A stretch of 64,000 bases of DNA, taken from positions 62,301-126,300 of the forward strand of contig NZ_SRPE01000010.1 in NCBI RefSeq assembly GCF_004785645.1, given 5' to 3'. Under the pieces are notes generated by a model. That model ran no database searches, was not told the DNA's origin, and saw nothing but the letters and a program-made list of their open reading frames with translations. Below, in pieces: positions 50,731 through 59,581 of the stretch (position 1 is the stretch's first letter; each line of letters begins with the position of its first letter). The translations under genes and the position numbers were made by a program. This DNA comes from Empedobacter tilapiae. Lineage in GTDB: Bacteria > Bacteroidota > Bacteroidia > Flavobacteriales > Weeksellaceae.

Positions 50731-52296
50731 ATGGCTAAAAAAGTCCAAACAAAAAGTACCGAAGAAATCCTATGGGATTCAGCAAATAAATTACGAGGTT
50801 CTGTAGAACCATCCGAATATAAACATATTGTATTAAGTTTAATCTTCCTAAAATTTGCGAGTGATAAATTCATCAAACGCAGAGCAGAATTAAGTGCAGA
50901 AGGCAAAGAAGCTTTCTTAGAAATTCCTGAATTCTACCAGGCAGAAAACGTATTCTATCTTCCAGAAGAATCGCGTTGGACGTACATCATCGAAAATGCT
51001 AAACAAGAAGACATTACCCTAAAAGTAGATACGGCTTTAAAAACGATTGAGCGAACAAACAAATCCTTAGAAGGTGCTTTGCCTGATAACTATTTCTCAC
51101 GTTTGGGATTGGATCAATCCAAATTCTCGGCTTTATTGGATACCATCAACAATATTGATACGCTAAAAGACGAGGCGCAGGATATTGTGGGGCGTGTGTA
51201 CGAATACTTTTTGAGCAAGTTTGCCATTGCCGAAGGAAAGGGAAAAGGAGAATTCTATACGCCGAAGTCGATTGTAAATTTAATTGCCGAAATGATAGAA
51301 CCGTACAAAGGGAAAATCTATGACCCGTCTTGTGGTTCGGGTGGTATGTTTGTACAATCGTTGAAGTTTATTGAAAAGCATCAAGGAAACAAAAAAGACA
51401 TCTCGATTTACGGACAAGAGTTAACCAATACTACGTTTAAGCTGGCGAAGATGAACTTGGCGATTCGTGGGATTTCTGCCAATTTAGGAAACAAAGCAGC
51501 TGATACGTTTGCAGACGATCAGCACAAGGAATTGAAAGCCGATTACATCATGGCGAATCCTCCGTTTAACTTAAAAGATTGGCGTGCCGAAAACGAATTA
51601 ACCGACGATCCGCGTTGGGCAGGTTACGAAGTACCTCCAAAATCGAATGCCAATTATGCTTGGATTTTGAATATGATTTCCAAACTATCTCAAAACGGAG
51701 TGGCTGGATTTATCTTGGCCAATGGTGCGCTTTCGGGTGGTGGTGAAGAATACAAAATCCGTAAACAAATTATTGAAAACGATTTGGTAGAAGCGATTGT
51801 GATTTTGCCGCGTGCGATGTTTTATTCTACGGATATTTCGGTAACGCTTTGGATTTTGAACCGCAATAAAAACGAACGCACCGTAGTAAAGGCGAATTGC
51901 AATTCGCCCATACACTACCGTAAGCGTGAGGGCGAAGTGTTATTTATGGACTTACGCCAAAAAGGAGAACCGTTTGAAAAGAAATTTACTCAGTTTTCTG
52001 AAAATGATATTGAGCAAATTGCTGAAACCTACCACAACTGGCAACTGAAGGATTGGGAAACGACCTATGCTAACGAAGCGGAATATTGCTATTCGGCAAG
52101 TATAGAAGAAATTCGTAAAAAAGATTATTCTTTGGTGCCAAGCAAGTACATCGAATTTGTAAACCGTGATGAATCCTTGGATTACGATACGCAAATGCAA
52201 GTTTTACAAAGCGATTTGAAAGCGTTGTTTGCACAAGAAGCCGAATTGAAAGAACAAGTAGCAAACGTATTTAAATCGTTGGGTTATGAGTTATAA
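50731..52296 (+). CDS. hsdM: Type I restriction-modification methyltransferase subunit
   Basis: A 521-residue HsdM, the N6-adenine methyltransferase subunit. The N-terminal helical domain has ILWDSANKLRGSVEPSEYK; the SAM-binding motif I is DPSCGSGGMFVQSL (about residue 198) and the catalytic motif IV is MANPPFNLKDW (about 275). It forms the trimer M2S with HsdS for methylation and M2S R2 for restriction. Its GC content is visibly higher than that of neighbouring genes, which suggests a separate history. The stop overlaps hsdS by 11 bases. Confidence 0.97.
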   Translation: MAKKVQTKSTEEILWDSANKLRGSVEPSEYKHIVLSLIFLKFASDKFIKRRAELSAEGKEAFLEIPEFYQAENVFYLPEESRWTYIIENAKQEDITLKVDTALKTIERTNKSLEGALPDNYFSRLGLDQSKFSALLDTINNIDTLKDEAQDIVGRVYEYFLSKFAIAEGKGKGEFYTPKSIVNLIAEMIEPYKGKIYDPSCGSGGMFVQSLKFIEKHQGNKKDISIYGQELTNTTFKLAKMNLAIRGISANLGNKAADTFADDQHKELKADYIMANPPFNLKDWRAENELTDDPRWAGYEVPPKSNANYAWILNMISKLSQNGVAGFILANGALSGGGEEYKIRKQIIENDLVEAIVILPRAMFYSTDISVTLWILNRNKNERTVVKANCNSPIHYRKREGEVLFMDLRQKGEPFEKKFTQFSENDIEQIAETYHNWQLKDWETTYANEAEYCYSASIEEIRKKDYSLVPSKYIEFVNRDESLDYDTQMQVLQSDLKALFAQEAELKEQVANVFKSLGYEL

Positions 52297-53428
52297 GAAG
52301 TTGGGTGAATACATTGAAGTAATTGATGATCGAAACCGAGATTTACTTGATTTACCTCTTTTAGGTGTTTCGGTACAAAAAGTATTTATTCCATCTATTG
52401 CTAATACAGTTGGTACAGATATGAGTAAATATAAAATTCTTTCAAAGAATCAATTTACTTATATTCCTGATACGTCAAGACGTGGAGATAAAATTGGTGT
52501 AGCATTATTAAAGAATCATGAAAAGGCATTAGTTTCTCAAGCCTATACAACATTCAAAATCATAGATGAAGAAAAATTAAATCCTGATTATTTGATGATG
52601 TGGTTTTCTCGCCCAGAGTTTGATCGTTATGCACGTTATCACTCAATTGGAAGTGTTCGAGAAGTGTTCGATTGGACAGATATGTGCGAAGTAGAACTAC
52701 CCATTCCATCCATCGAAAAGCAACGTGAAATTGTAGCGCAATACGAAGCGGTAGCCAACAAAATAAAAGTCAACGAAGCCATTTGCGAGAAATTAGAAGC
52801 CACTGCACAAGCTTTGTACAAACATTGGTTTGTGGATTTTGAATTCCCGAATGAAGAAGGTCAACCCTACAAATCTTCAGGCGGTGCTATGGTGTTTAAT
52901 GAAGAATTGGAAAAGGAAATCCCTGAGGATTGGGAGGTTGGATTATTATCAGATTTAATAACTGTAAAGTATGGTAAAGATTACAAGCACTTAAATGTTG
53001 GAAAAATACCACTTTATGGTTCTGGAGGTATAATGAGTTATGTTGACAGTGTTCTGTATGATAAACCTTCAGTTTTAATTCCAAGGAAAGGTTCTTTAAA
53101 CAATATCTTATATGTTAAAAGTCCATTTTGGTCTGTTGATACTATGTTCTATTCAATACCAAAAATTGAAAACGTTTTGATTTATATTTTCAACGTACTT
53201 TCTAGAATGGATTTTAATTCTTTGAATGTTGGATCTGCGGTGCCAAGTATGACTACTGAATACTTAAATAGTATGCAAATTTTAATTCCAAATGAAAAAA
53301 CACTAAAATCATTTGAAAGCGAATTAAATAAAATTGAAGAATATAAAATATCGATTAATAAGCAAAACCAAAAACTCACCCAACTCCAAAGTTTGTTGTT
53401 AAGCCGATTGGCGAGATTGGAGGAGTGA
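52286..53428 (+). CDS. hsdS: Type I restriction-modification specificity subunit
   Basis: A 380-residue HsdS with two target-recognition domains (about 1-135 and 215-350) and two conserved helical spacers: SIEKQREIVAQYEAVANKIK near residue 150 and INKQNQKLTQLQSLLLSRLA at the C-terminus. Each recognition domain reads one half of a bipartite site. The recognition domains are AT-rich while the central conserved part (52690-52930) is richer in GC and matches hsdM in style. This is the mosaic expected if recognition domains have been exchanged. It starts inside hsdM. Confidence 0.94.
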   Translation: MSYKKLGEYIEVIDDRNRDLLDLPLLGVSVQKVFIPSIANTVGTDMSKYKILSKNQFTYIPDTSRRGDKIGVALLKNHEKALVSQAYTTFKIIDEEKLNPDYLMMWFSRPEFDRYARYHSIGSVREVFDWTDMCEVELPIPSIEKQREIVAQYEAVANKIKVNEAICEKLEATAQALYKHWFVDFEFPNEEGQPYKSSGGAMVFNEELEKEIPEDWEVGLLSDLITVKYGKDYKHLNVGKIPLYGSGGIMSYVDSVLYDKPSVLIPRKGSLNNILYVKSPFWSVDTMFYSIPKIENVLIYIFNVLSRMDFNSLNVGSAVPSMTTEYLNSMQILIPNEKTLKSFESELNKIEEYKISINKQNQKLTQLQSLLLSRLARLEE

Positions 53429-53468
53429 TAAAAAAAATAAACTACTATTAACAAAGAAAACTTTTTTT

Positions 53469-56432
53469 ATGATAAACAAAGGCTCAGAATGGAATATATG
53501 GGACTTACATATACATACACCTGCATCTGGATTTGCTTCGGATGCTGACTACCCTATATTAATCGAAAATTTAAAAAAATCAGAAGCTGATGTAATAGGA
53601 ATTAATGATTATTGTTCTATACAAGGGTATAAAAAAATTATTAGTTTAGGTGGAGTTGAAGGGAAAATTCTTTTCCCAGTGGTAGAGTTTAGAATGAATA
53701 ATAAAATTAATCACAAAAATTCTACAGCTACTGAAGGTGGAGTAAGTATCAATTTTCATATAATTTTTGATAATAATACTGATCTCAATAGTATTGAAGT
53801 TGAATTAAATAGTTTAGAATGCAAATATGATGGTGGAAATGAATCGAAATTAGGACATGTTACAACTGTCGAGGAATTAAGTAAAATATCTTTCGATTAT
53901 TTCGATACTATTAAAAAATTAAACTCATCTATTTTAAAAAATAAGTTTCTAGTTTGGGTACCGTATGATGAATACGGAGGAATTGACGCTATTGATCCAA
54001 TCAATGATGGATTTTTTAAATTAGGGATTATTAATTTTGCTAATATATTAGGATCAGGAAACAAAAGACAGATTTCTTATTTTTTAAGTGATAGATGCGT
54101 TACCGACGTTGGGAAAAACATTGCTTGTATTAAAGGTAGTGACGCACATCAACTAGACTATCCATTCGGAAAATTACGTGATAAAGATTCTAATCCGACA
54201 GATAGATATTGCTGGATTAAAGGTGAAAAAAGTTTTAAAGCTTTACAACATTTAATTGTTGAACCTATAGATAGAGTTGTTATAAATGATAAAAACCCTA
54301 TCGAAATTAGAATAACAACAAATCGTACAAAATATATAGAATCTATTAAGATTAATCAAGTTTCAGGATATAACCAATCCACTCATGGCGAATGGTTTAA
54401 TGAAGTGGATATTCCACTTAACCCTGAATTAGTTGCTATTATAGGTAATAAAGGAAATGGCAAAAGTGCTTTAGCAGATATTATCGGTCTCTGTGGAGAC
54501 TATAATGGTAACCATGATGATTTTTCATTCTTAAATAAGAAAAAATTTGGTGAAAATAATGGTCGTATTTCTCAAAATTTTGAAGCAAGACTAAAATGGT
54601 TAAGCGGAACTGAAAGTATCAAAAATCTAAATGATAAAACTGATAGTACATTTACAGAAAAAGTAAAGTATTTACCTCAAGGTTACTTTGAAAGTATTAC
54701 AAATGAATCAGTAGAAGGATTCAATAAAGAAATCGAGGATGTTGTGTTTACTCACTTGGAAGAAGATGAGAAATTAGGTAAGACTAATTTTAAAGAATTG
54801 ATTGACTATAAAAATAGTGTGAGTAAAGAAGAAATTACTCAATTGAAAGGTAAGTTACATTCTGTTAATGAATCTATATTCAATAAGGAAGTTAAGTTAA
54901 ATCCACTATATAAAAAAAGTATTGAAGATCATATAAAACAAAAGCAAGATGAGCTGAACGCTTTAATTGAGCCTATTTCTGTGTCAAATCCTAACGACAA
55001 TCCTGAACATGCTGAACAAAATAAAATTGTCAATGATGAAATTGAAGGATTAAATAAGAACATCAAACTTCAAGAAGATAAAATAAAAGAAATTGAAGAG
55101 TTAAAATTGAATCTTTTAATTGAGATTAATGAGTTAAAATCACTTAAACAACGGATTGACAATAAAGTAAAAGAAGTTGTTGACTTTAAAAATAGTTTAG
55201 TTCAAGAATTATCGAAATACAAAAATCTCGATATTAGTGAATTAATTACAGTAACATCAAATCTTGAAAATTTAGACAAATTATTATCCGAAAAGAATAC
55301 ATTATATGAAGATTACAAATTAGCATTAGAAGAATCTACTTCTACCGATCCTAATTATAAATCTGAAAAGAACATTTTAAAAGGATATATAGATAGAAAA
55401 GAAGATATACAAAAATCTTTAGGCGAAGCTGACAAAGTTTATCAACACTATCTTTTAGAAAAGAAAAATTGGGAAGATCTTAAAAGTAAAATAATTGGCA
55501 ATGAAAATAACCAAGGTACATTAGAGTTCTATAAAAAGGAATTGAATTATTTAAATGTAAGTCTTACAAGTGAAATAGAAGCTGAAAAAATTGAAAGATT
55601 AAAACTTACAAATGATATCTTTGAATTAAAAAGTTCTGTATTATCCACATACCAAAATGTAAAACAACGTATTGACAATATTATTAATGAGAATAATGAA
55701 TTACTTTCCGCATATCCGATAGAAATAGAAGCTTCTTTTACATTTACTACTAATTTTCAAAAAAAGTTTTTAGATTTTATTTCTTTCAATAAGGCAGGAA
55801 CTTTTTACGGAAAAGAAAATGCTGAAATACAATATAGAAAAATAATTGAAAATGTAGATATTGATAACTTTGAAGGTGTTACTAAATTATTGGATAACTT
55901 GATAAGTCCATTTTTTACTGATTTAAGAGATGAAGGAAAACAGACAAATATTGAAAATCAAGTAAATGACGTAATTGACTTATATGATTATTTATTTTCC
56001 TTGGATTTTATTGATTATAATTATGAATTGCGTCAAGGAAGTAAAAATTTAGAACAACTATCTCCTGGTGAAAAAGGAGCTTTATTACTAATATTTTACC
56101 TTTTACTTGACAATAATGACATTCCATTAATTATTGATCAACCAGAAGATAATCTAGATAATCATAGTGTTGCAAATATTTTAGTTCCATTTATTAAGAA
56201 AGCTAAATCAAAGAGACAAATAATACTAGTTACACATAATCCAAATTTAGCAGTTGTTGCCGATGCAGAACAAGTAATTTATACTGAACTCGACAAGGAG
56301 AATAATTATAAGTTTTCGTTTAAAGCTGGTGCAATCGAAAATCCGGAAATTAATGAATGTATTGTAAAAGTTTTAGAAGGAGCAATGCCTGCGTTCAATA
56401 AAAGAAAATTAAAATATTACGAGAATTTGTAA
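53469..56432 (+). CDS. PHP-domain plus SMC-like ATPase (TrlF-like)
   Basis: A 987-residue two-part protein. Residues 1 to 280 are a PHP phosphoesterase domain with its metal ligands in order: DLHIHTP (His14, His16), GINDYC (Asp47), FPVVEF (Glu73), INFHII (His97) and GSDAH (Asp225, His227). Residues 320 to 987 are an SMC/RecN-like ABC ATPase: Walker A IIGNKGNGKSAL (about 325), a long coiled-coil middle (about 430-790), signature QLSPGEKGA (about 864), Walker B PLIIDQPEDNLD (about 886) and the histidine loop VTHNPN. It resembles the proteins called TrlF-family ATPases; I am not sure of the name. It stands 40 bases after hsdS and 3 bases before hsdR. Confidence 0.88.
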   Translation: MINKGSEWNIWDLHIHTPASGFASDADYPILIENLKKSEADVIGINDYCSIQGYKKIISLGGVEGKILFPVVEFRMNNKINHKNSTATEGGVSINFHIIFDNNTDLNSIEVELNSLECKYDGGNESKLGHVTTVEELSKISFDYFDTIKKLNSSILKNKFLVWVPYDEYGGIDAIDPINDGFFKLGIINFANILGSGNKRQISYFLSDRCVTDVGKNIACIKGSDAHQLDYPFGKLRDKDSNPTDRYCWIKGEKSFKALQHLIVEPIDRVVINDKNPIEIRITTNRTKYIESIKINQVSGYNQSTHGEWFNEVDIPLNPELVAIIGNKGNGKSALADIIGLCGDYNGNHDDFSFLNKKKFGENNGRISQNFEARLKWLSGTESIKNLNDKTDSTFTEKVKYLPQGYFESITNESVEGFNKEIEDVVFTHLEEDEKLGKTNFKELIDYKNSVSKEEITQLKGKLHSVNESIFNKEVKLNPLYKKSIEDHIKQKQDELNALIEPISVSNPNDNPEHAEQNKIVNDEIEGLNKNIKLQEDKIKEIEELKLNLLIEINELKSLKQRIDNKVKEVVDFKNSLVQELSKYKNLDISELITVTSNLENLDKLLSEKNTLYEDYKLALEESTSTDPNYKSEKNILKGYIDRKEDIQKSLGEADKVYQHYLLEKKNWEDLKSKIIGNENNQGTLEFYKKELNYLNVSLTSEIEAEKIERLKLTNDIFELKSSVLSTYQNVKQRIDNIINENNELLSAYPIEIEASFTFTTNFQKKFLDFISFNKAGTFYGKENAEIQYRKIIENVDIDNFEGVTKLLDNLISPFFTDLRDEGKQTNIENQVNDVIDLYDYLFSLDFIDYNYELRQGSKNLEQLSPGEKGALLLIFYLLLDNNDIPLIIDQPEDNLDNHSVANILVPFIKKAKSKRQIILVTHNPNLAVVADAEQVIYTELDKENNYKFSFKAGAIENPEINECIVKVLEGAMPAFNKRKLKYYENL

Positions 56433-56435
56433 CCA

Positions 56436-59400
56436 ATGAAATACACCGAATCACAATTAGAACAAGCATTTATCAACCTTTTGGAAACAGAAAGTTATCA
56501 CTATATCAACGGAAAAGAGTTAATAAGAACATCTAATCAAGAAGTTCTATTAAAAGACGATTTACTTACGTTTTTACAAAATCGTTATCCTGATTTAGAA
56601 GAAATAGAATTAGAAAGTTTAGTGAATGAAATGGCTTTTAAATCTGCTTCTAATTTGTACGATTCCAACAAATACATCTGTAAATTATTGGCAGATGGCT
56701 TGATTTTTAAACGCAATGATCCTAGTAAAAAGGATTTACATATACGATACATTGATATAAATGATGTAAAAGCGAATAATTTCAAAATTGTCAACCAATT
56801 AGAAATTCAAGGCTCGGAACTTCGTATCCCTGATTTGATATTGTACATCAACGGAATTCCTGTTGTAGTTTTTGAGTTTAAAACAGCTATTGAAGAAGAT
56901 ATTACGATTCATGATGCGTATATGCAATTAACGATTCGTTACCGTAGAGATATTCCTGAATTGATGAAATACAATGCGTTTTGTGTGATTTCGGACGGCG
57001 TCAATAACAAGGCTGGAACGTTATTTTCTCCTTACGAATTTTATTACGGATGGAACAAAATCACGGGTGACGAGAAAAAAGCGTTAACTGGAATTGAAAC
57101 TACAACTTCAATTGTGCATGGAATGTTGAATCAAAATCGATTGATTGATATTCTGCATCATTTTATTCTATTTCCTGATAATTCAAAACACGAACTGAAA
57201 ATCTTAACGCGCTATCCGCAATATTATGCTGCGAATAAACTTTATCAAAATATTTTAGTGCACCGCAAACCAGAAGGTGATGGAAAAGGTGGAACCTATT
57301 TTGGTGCAACAGGTTGTGGAAAAAGCTACACGATGTTGTATTTGTCGCGTTTATTGATGCGTTCGACCGATTTTGCAAGTCCTACGATTATTATTATCTC
57401 CGACAGAACCGATTTGGATAATCAATTGTCTACAGATTTCACCAATGCAAAGAAATTTATTGGCGATGAAAATATTATTAATATTGAATCAAGAGCGGAT
57501 TTAAGAGATCGCTTGCGCGGAATTGAAAGCGGTGGAGTTTATTTAACAACCGTTCAAAAGTTTGCCGAAGATGCAGAAATTCTATCCAATCGTACCAACA
57601 TTATTTGTATTTCGGATGAAGCCCATCGTTCGCAAGTCAATTTAGATTTAAAAGTTAAAATTGACGAAGATAAAGGTGTAACTAAATCATATGGTTTTGC
57701 TAAATATTTACACGATTCTTTACCGAATGCGACTTATGTTGGTTTTACAGGAACACCGATTGATAAAACATTAGAAGTTTTTGGTGACGTGGTCGATCAA
57801 TACACCATGTTCGAATCGGTTAATGATGAAATTACGGTTCGTTTGGTCTATGAAGGTCGAGCTGCAAAAGTGAATTTAGATTACAATAAAGTTCAGGAAA
57901 TTGAATCTTACTATGAAAATGCAGTAGCTGAAGGCGCATCGGAATATCACGTAGAAGCCAGTCAAAAAGCCATTGCCAATATGGAAGTGGTTCTAGGCGA
58001 TACCGACCGTATAAAAGCCATTGCAAAGGATTTTATCGAACATTATGAAAATCGTTTAGAAGAAAATGCAACTGTTGCGGGAAAAGTAATGTTTGTATGT
58101 GCTTCTCGTGGAATTGCGTATAAATTGTATCAAGAAATATTGAGTCTACGCCCTGAATGGGGAGAAATAATACAGTCTGATGGTTTAAATGAAAAAGAAC
58201 AAAAGGAAATTAAACCGATTGAACGTGTTAAAATGATTATGACACGTAACAAAGACGATGAAAAAGAGTTATGGGATTTATTGGGTAATAAAGAAGATCG
58301 AAAAGAATTAGATCGACAGTTCAAACAAATCAAATCCAATTTCAAGATTGCGATTGTTGTGGATATGTGGTTAACAGGATTTGATGTGCCTTTTTTAGAT
58401 ACTATTTACATTGACAAACCTTTGCAAACCCATAATTTAATCCAAACGATTTCTCGTGTCAATCGAAAATACGAAGGGAAAGATAGAGGTTTAGTTGTGG
58501 ATTATATTGGTATCAAAAAGAACTTGAATAAAGCGTTGGGTATGTTCAATAATCAAACGGCTGATGATGATTTTGAAGATCTGAACCAAGCCGAAACTAT
58601 TGTTCGCGATCAAGTCGATTTGTTGCGTCAGTTTTTCCATCAATTTGATACAACTCTATATTATCACGGCAATCCTGTAGAACGTTTGCAATGCTTAAAC
58701 AAAGCATCTGAATTGGTTTTACAAACCGAAGATTCTGAAAAGTTTTTTGTAAATATCACAAAAAAACTGAAATCAGCTTATAATTTGGTTAGCGGATCTG
58801 AATTATTTACACCAAAAGAAGTGGATGAGATTCATTTCTATTTTGCAGTAAAATCAATTGTGGTAAAATTGACTAAAGGTGAAGCGCCTGATACCGCTCA
58901 AATGAATGCTAAAGTGGCTAGGTTGGTAGAAGAAGCCATCATTTCGGAAGGTGTTGAAGAAATTTTTAAACTAGACGATAATAAGGCAAATGCAATTGAT
59001 TTATTCAACGATAAATTCATTGAGAAAATCTCTAACCTAGAATTACCGAATACCAAAATTAAAATCTTAGAACGTTTACTAAAACAAACCATCAACGATT
59101 TTAAAAAGGTGAATAAAGTAAAAGGACAAGATTTTTCAGAACGTTTACAATCCATCATCAACCGTTACAACGAACGTAGCGAAGGCGATATTTTAGATTA
59201 TGAAGGTATTCAATTTGATACAGCAGAACAAATGTTGGACTTAATTATCAAACTTCGAGTTGAAATGGATTCGTTCCAAGATTTAGGTATTGATTATGAA
59301 GAAAAAGCTTTTTACGACATTTTGGATATGATTTGTAAACAATACGGTTTTGAATTCGACAATGATAAAATGCTAGAATTAGCTCGTGAAATAAAAATAA

Positions 59401-59576
59401 TTGTAGAAAATACAGCTAAATATCCTGATTGGAGCGATAGAGATGATATCAAAGCGCAATTAAAAATGGATATTATTATCAAACTTCATGAGTTTGGATA
59501 TCCACCTATCACACAGGAAGATGTTTACAAAAATGTATTAGAACAAGCGGAGAATTTTAAGAAAAATAGAAATTAG
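56436..59576 (+). CDS. hsdR: Type I restriction endonuclease subunit
   Basis: A 1,046-residue HsdR, the motor and nuclease subunit. The N-terminal PD-(D/E)xK nuclease is visible as RIPDLILYINGIPVVVFEFK (about 130-149), the superfamily 2 translocase has Walker A GATGCGKSYTML (about 290), DEAH box ISDEAHRSQ (about 393), and motif VGFTGTPID. Motif VI is in the QTISRVNRKYEGKD region. The C-terminal helical part binds the methyltransferase. All key residues look intact, so restriction should be active. It is separated from the PHP-ATPase gene by 3 bases and from mcrB by 5. Confidence 0.96.
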   Translation: MKYTESQLEQAFINLLETESYHYINGKELIRTSNQEVLLKDDLLTFLQNRYPDLEEIELESLVNEMAFKSASNLYDSNKYICKLLADGLIFKRNDPSKKDLHIRYIDINDVKANNFKIVNQLEIQGSELRIPDLILYINGIPVVVFEFKTAIEEDITIHDAYMQLTIRYRRDIPELMKYNAFCVISDGVNNKAGTLFSPYEFYYGWNKITGDEKKALTGIETTTSIVHGMLNQNRLIDILHHFILFPDNSKHELKILTRYPQYYAANKLYQNILVHRKPEGDGKGGTYFGATGCGKSYTMLYLSRLLMRSTDFASPTIIIISDRTDLDNQLSTDFTNAKKFIGDENIINIESRADLRDRLRGIESGGVYLTTVQKFAEDAEILSNRTNIICISDEAHRSQVNLDLKVKIDEDKGVTKSYGFAKYLHDSLPNATYVGFTGTPIDKTLEVFGDVVDQYTMFESVNDEITVRLVYEGRAAKVNLDYNKVQEIESYYENAVAEGASEYHVEASQKAIANMEVVLGDTDRIKAIAKDFIEHYENRLEENATVAGKVMFVCASRGIAYKLYQEILSLRPEWGEIIQSDGLNEKEQKEIKPIERVKMIMTRNKDDEKELWDLLGNKEDRKELDRQFKQIKSNFKIAIVVDMWLTGFDVPFLDTIYIDKPLQTHNLIQTISRVNRKYEGKDRGLVVDYIGIKKNLNKALGMFNNQTADDDFEDLNQAETIVRDQVDLLRQFFHQFDTTLYYHGNPVERLQCLNKASELVLQTEDSEKFFVNITKKLKSAYNLVSGSELFTPKEVDEIHFYFAVKSIVVKLTKGEAPDTAQMNAKVARLVEEAIISEGVEEIFKLDDNKANAIDLFNDKFIEKISNLELPNTKIKILERLLKQTINDFKKVNKVKGQDFSERLQSIINRYNERSEGDILDYEGIQFDTAEQMLDLIIKLRVEMDSFQDLGIDYEEKAFYDILDMICKQYGFEFDNDKMLELAREIKIIVENTAKYPDWSDRDDIKAQLKMDIIIKLHEFGYPPITQEDVYKNVLEQAENFKKNRN

Positions 59577-59581
59577 ACGAA

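Noticed and set aside
51685-52264. Minus-strand frames opposite hsdM
   Set aside because: They are long only because hsdM is richer in GC; no motifs or start context support them.
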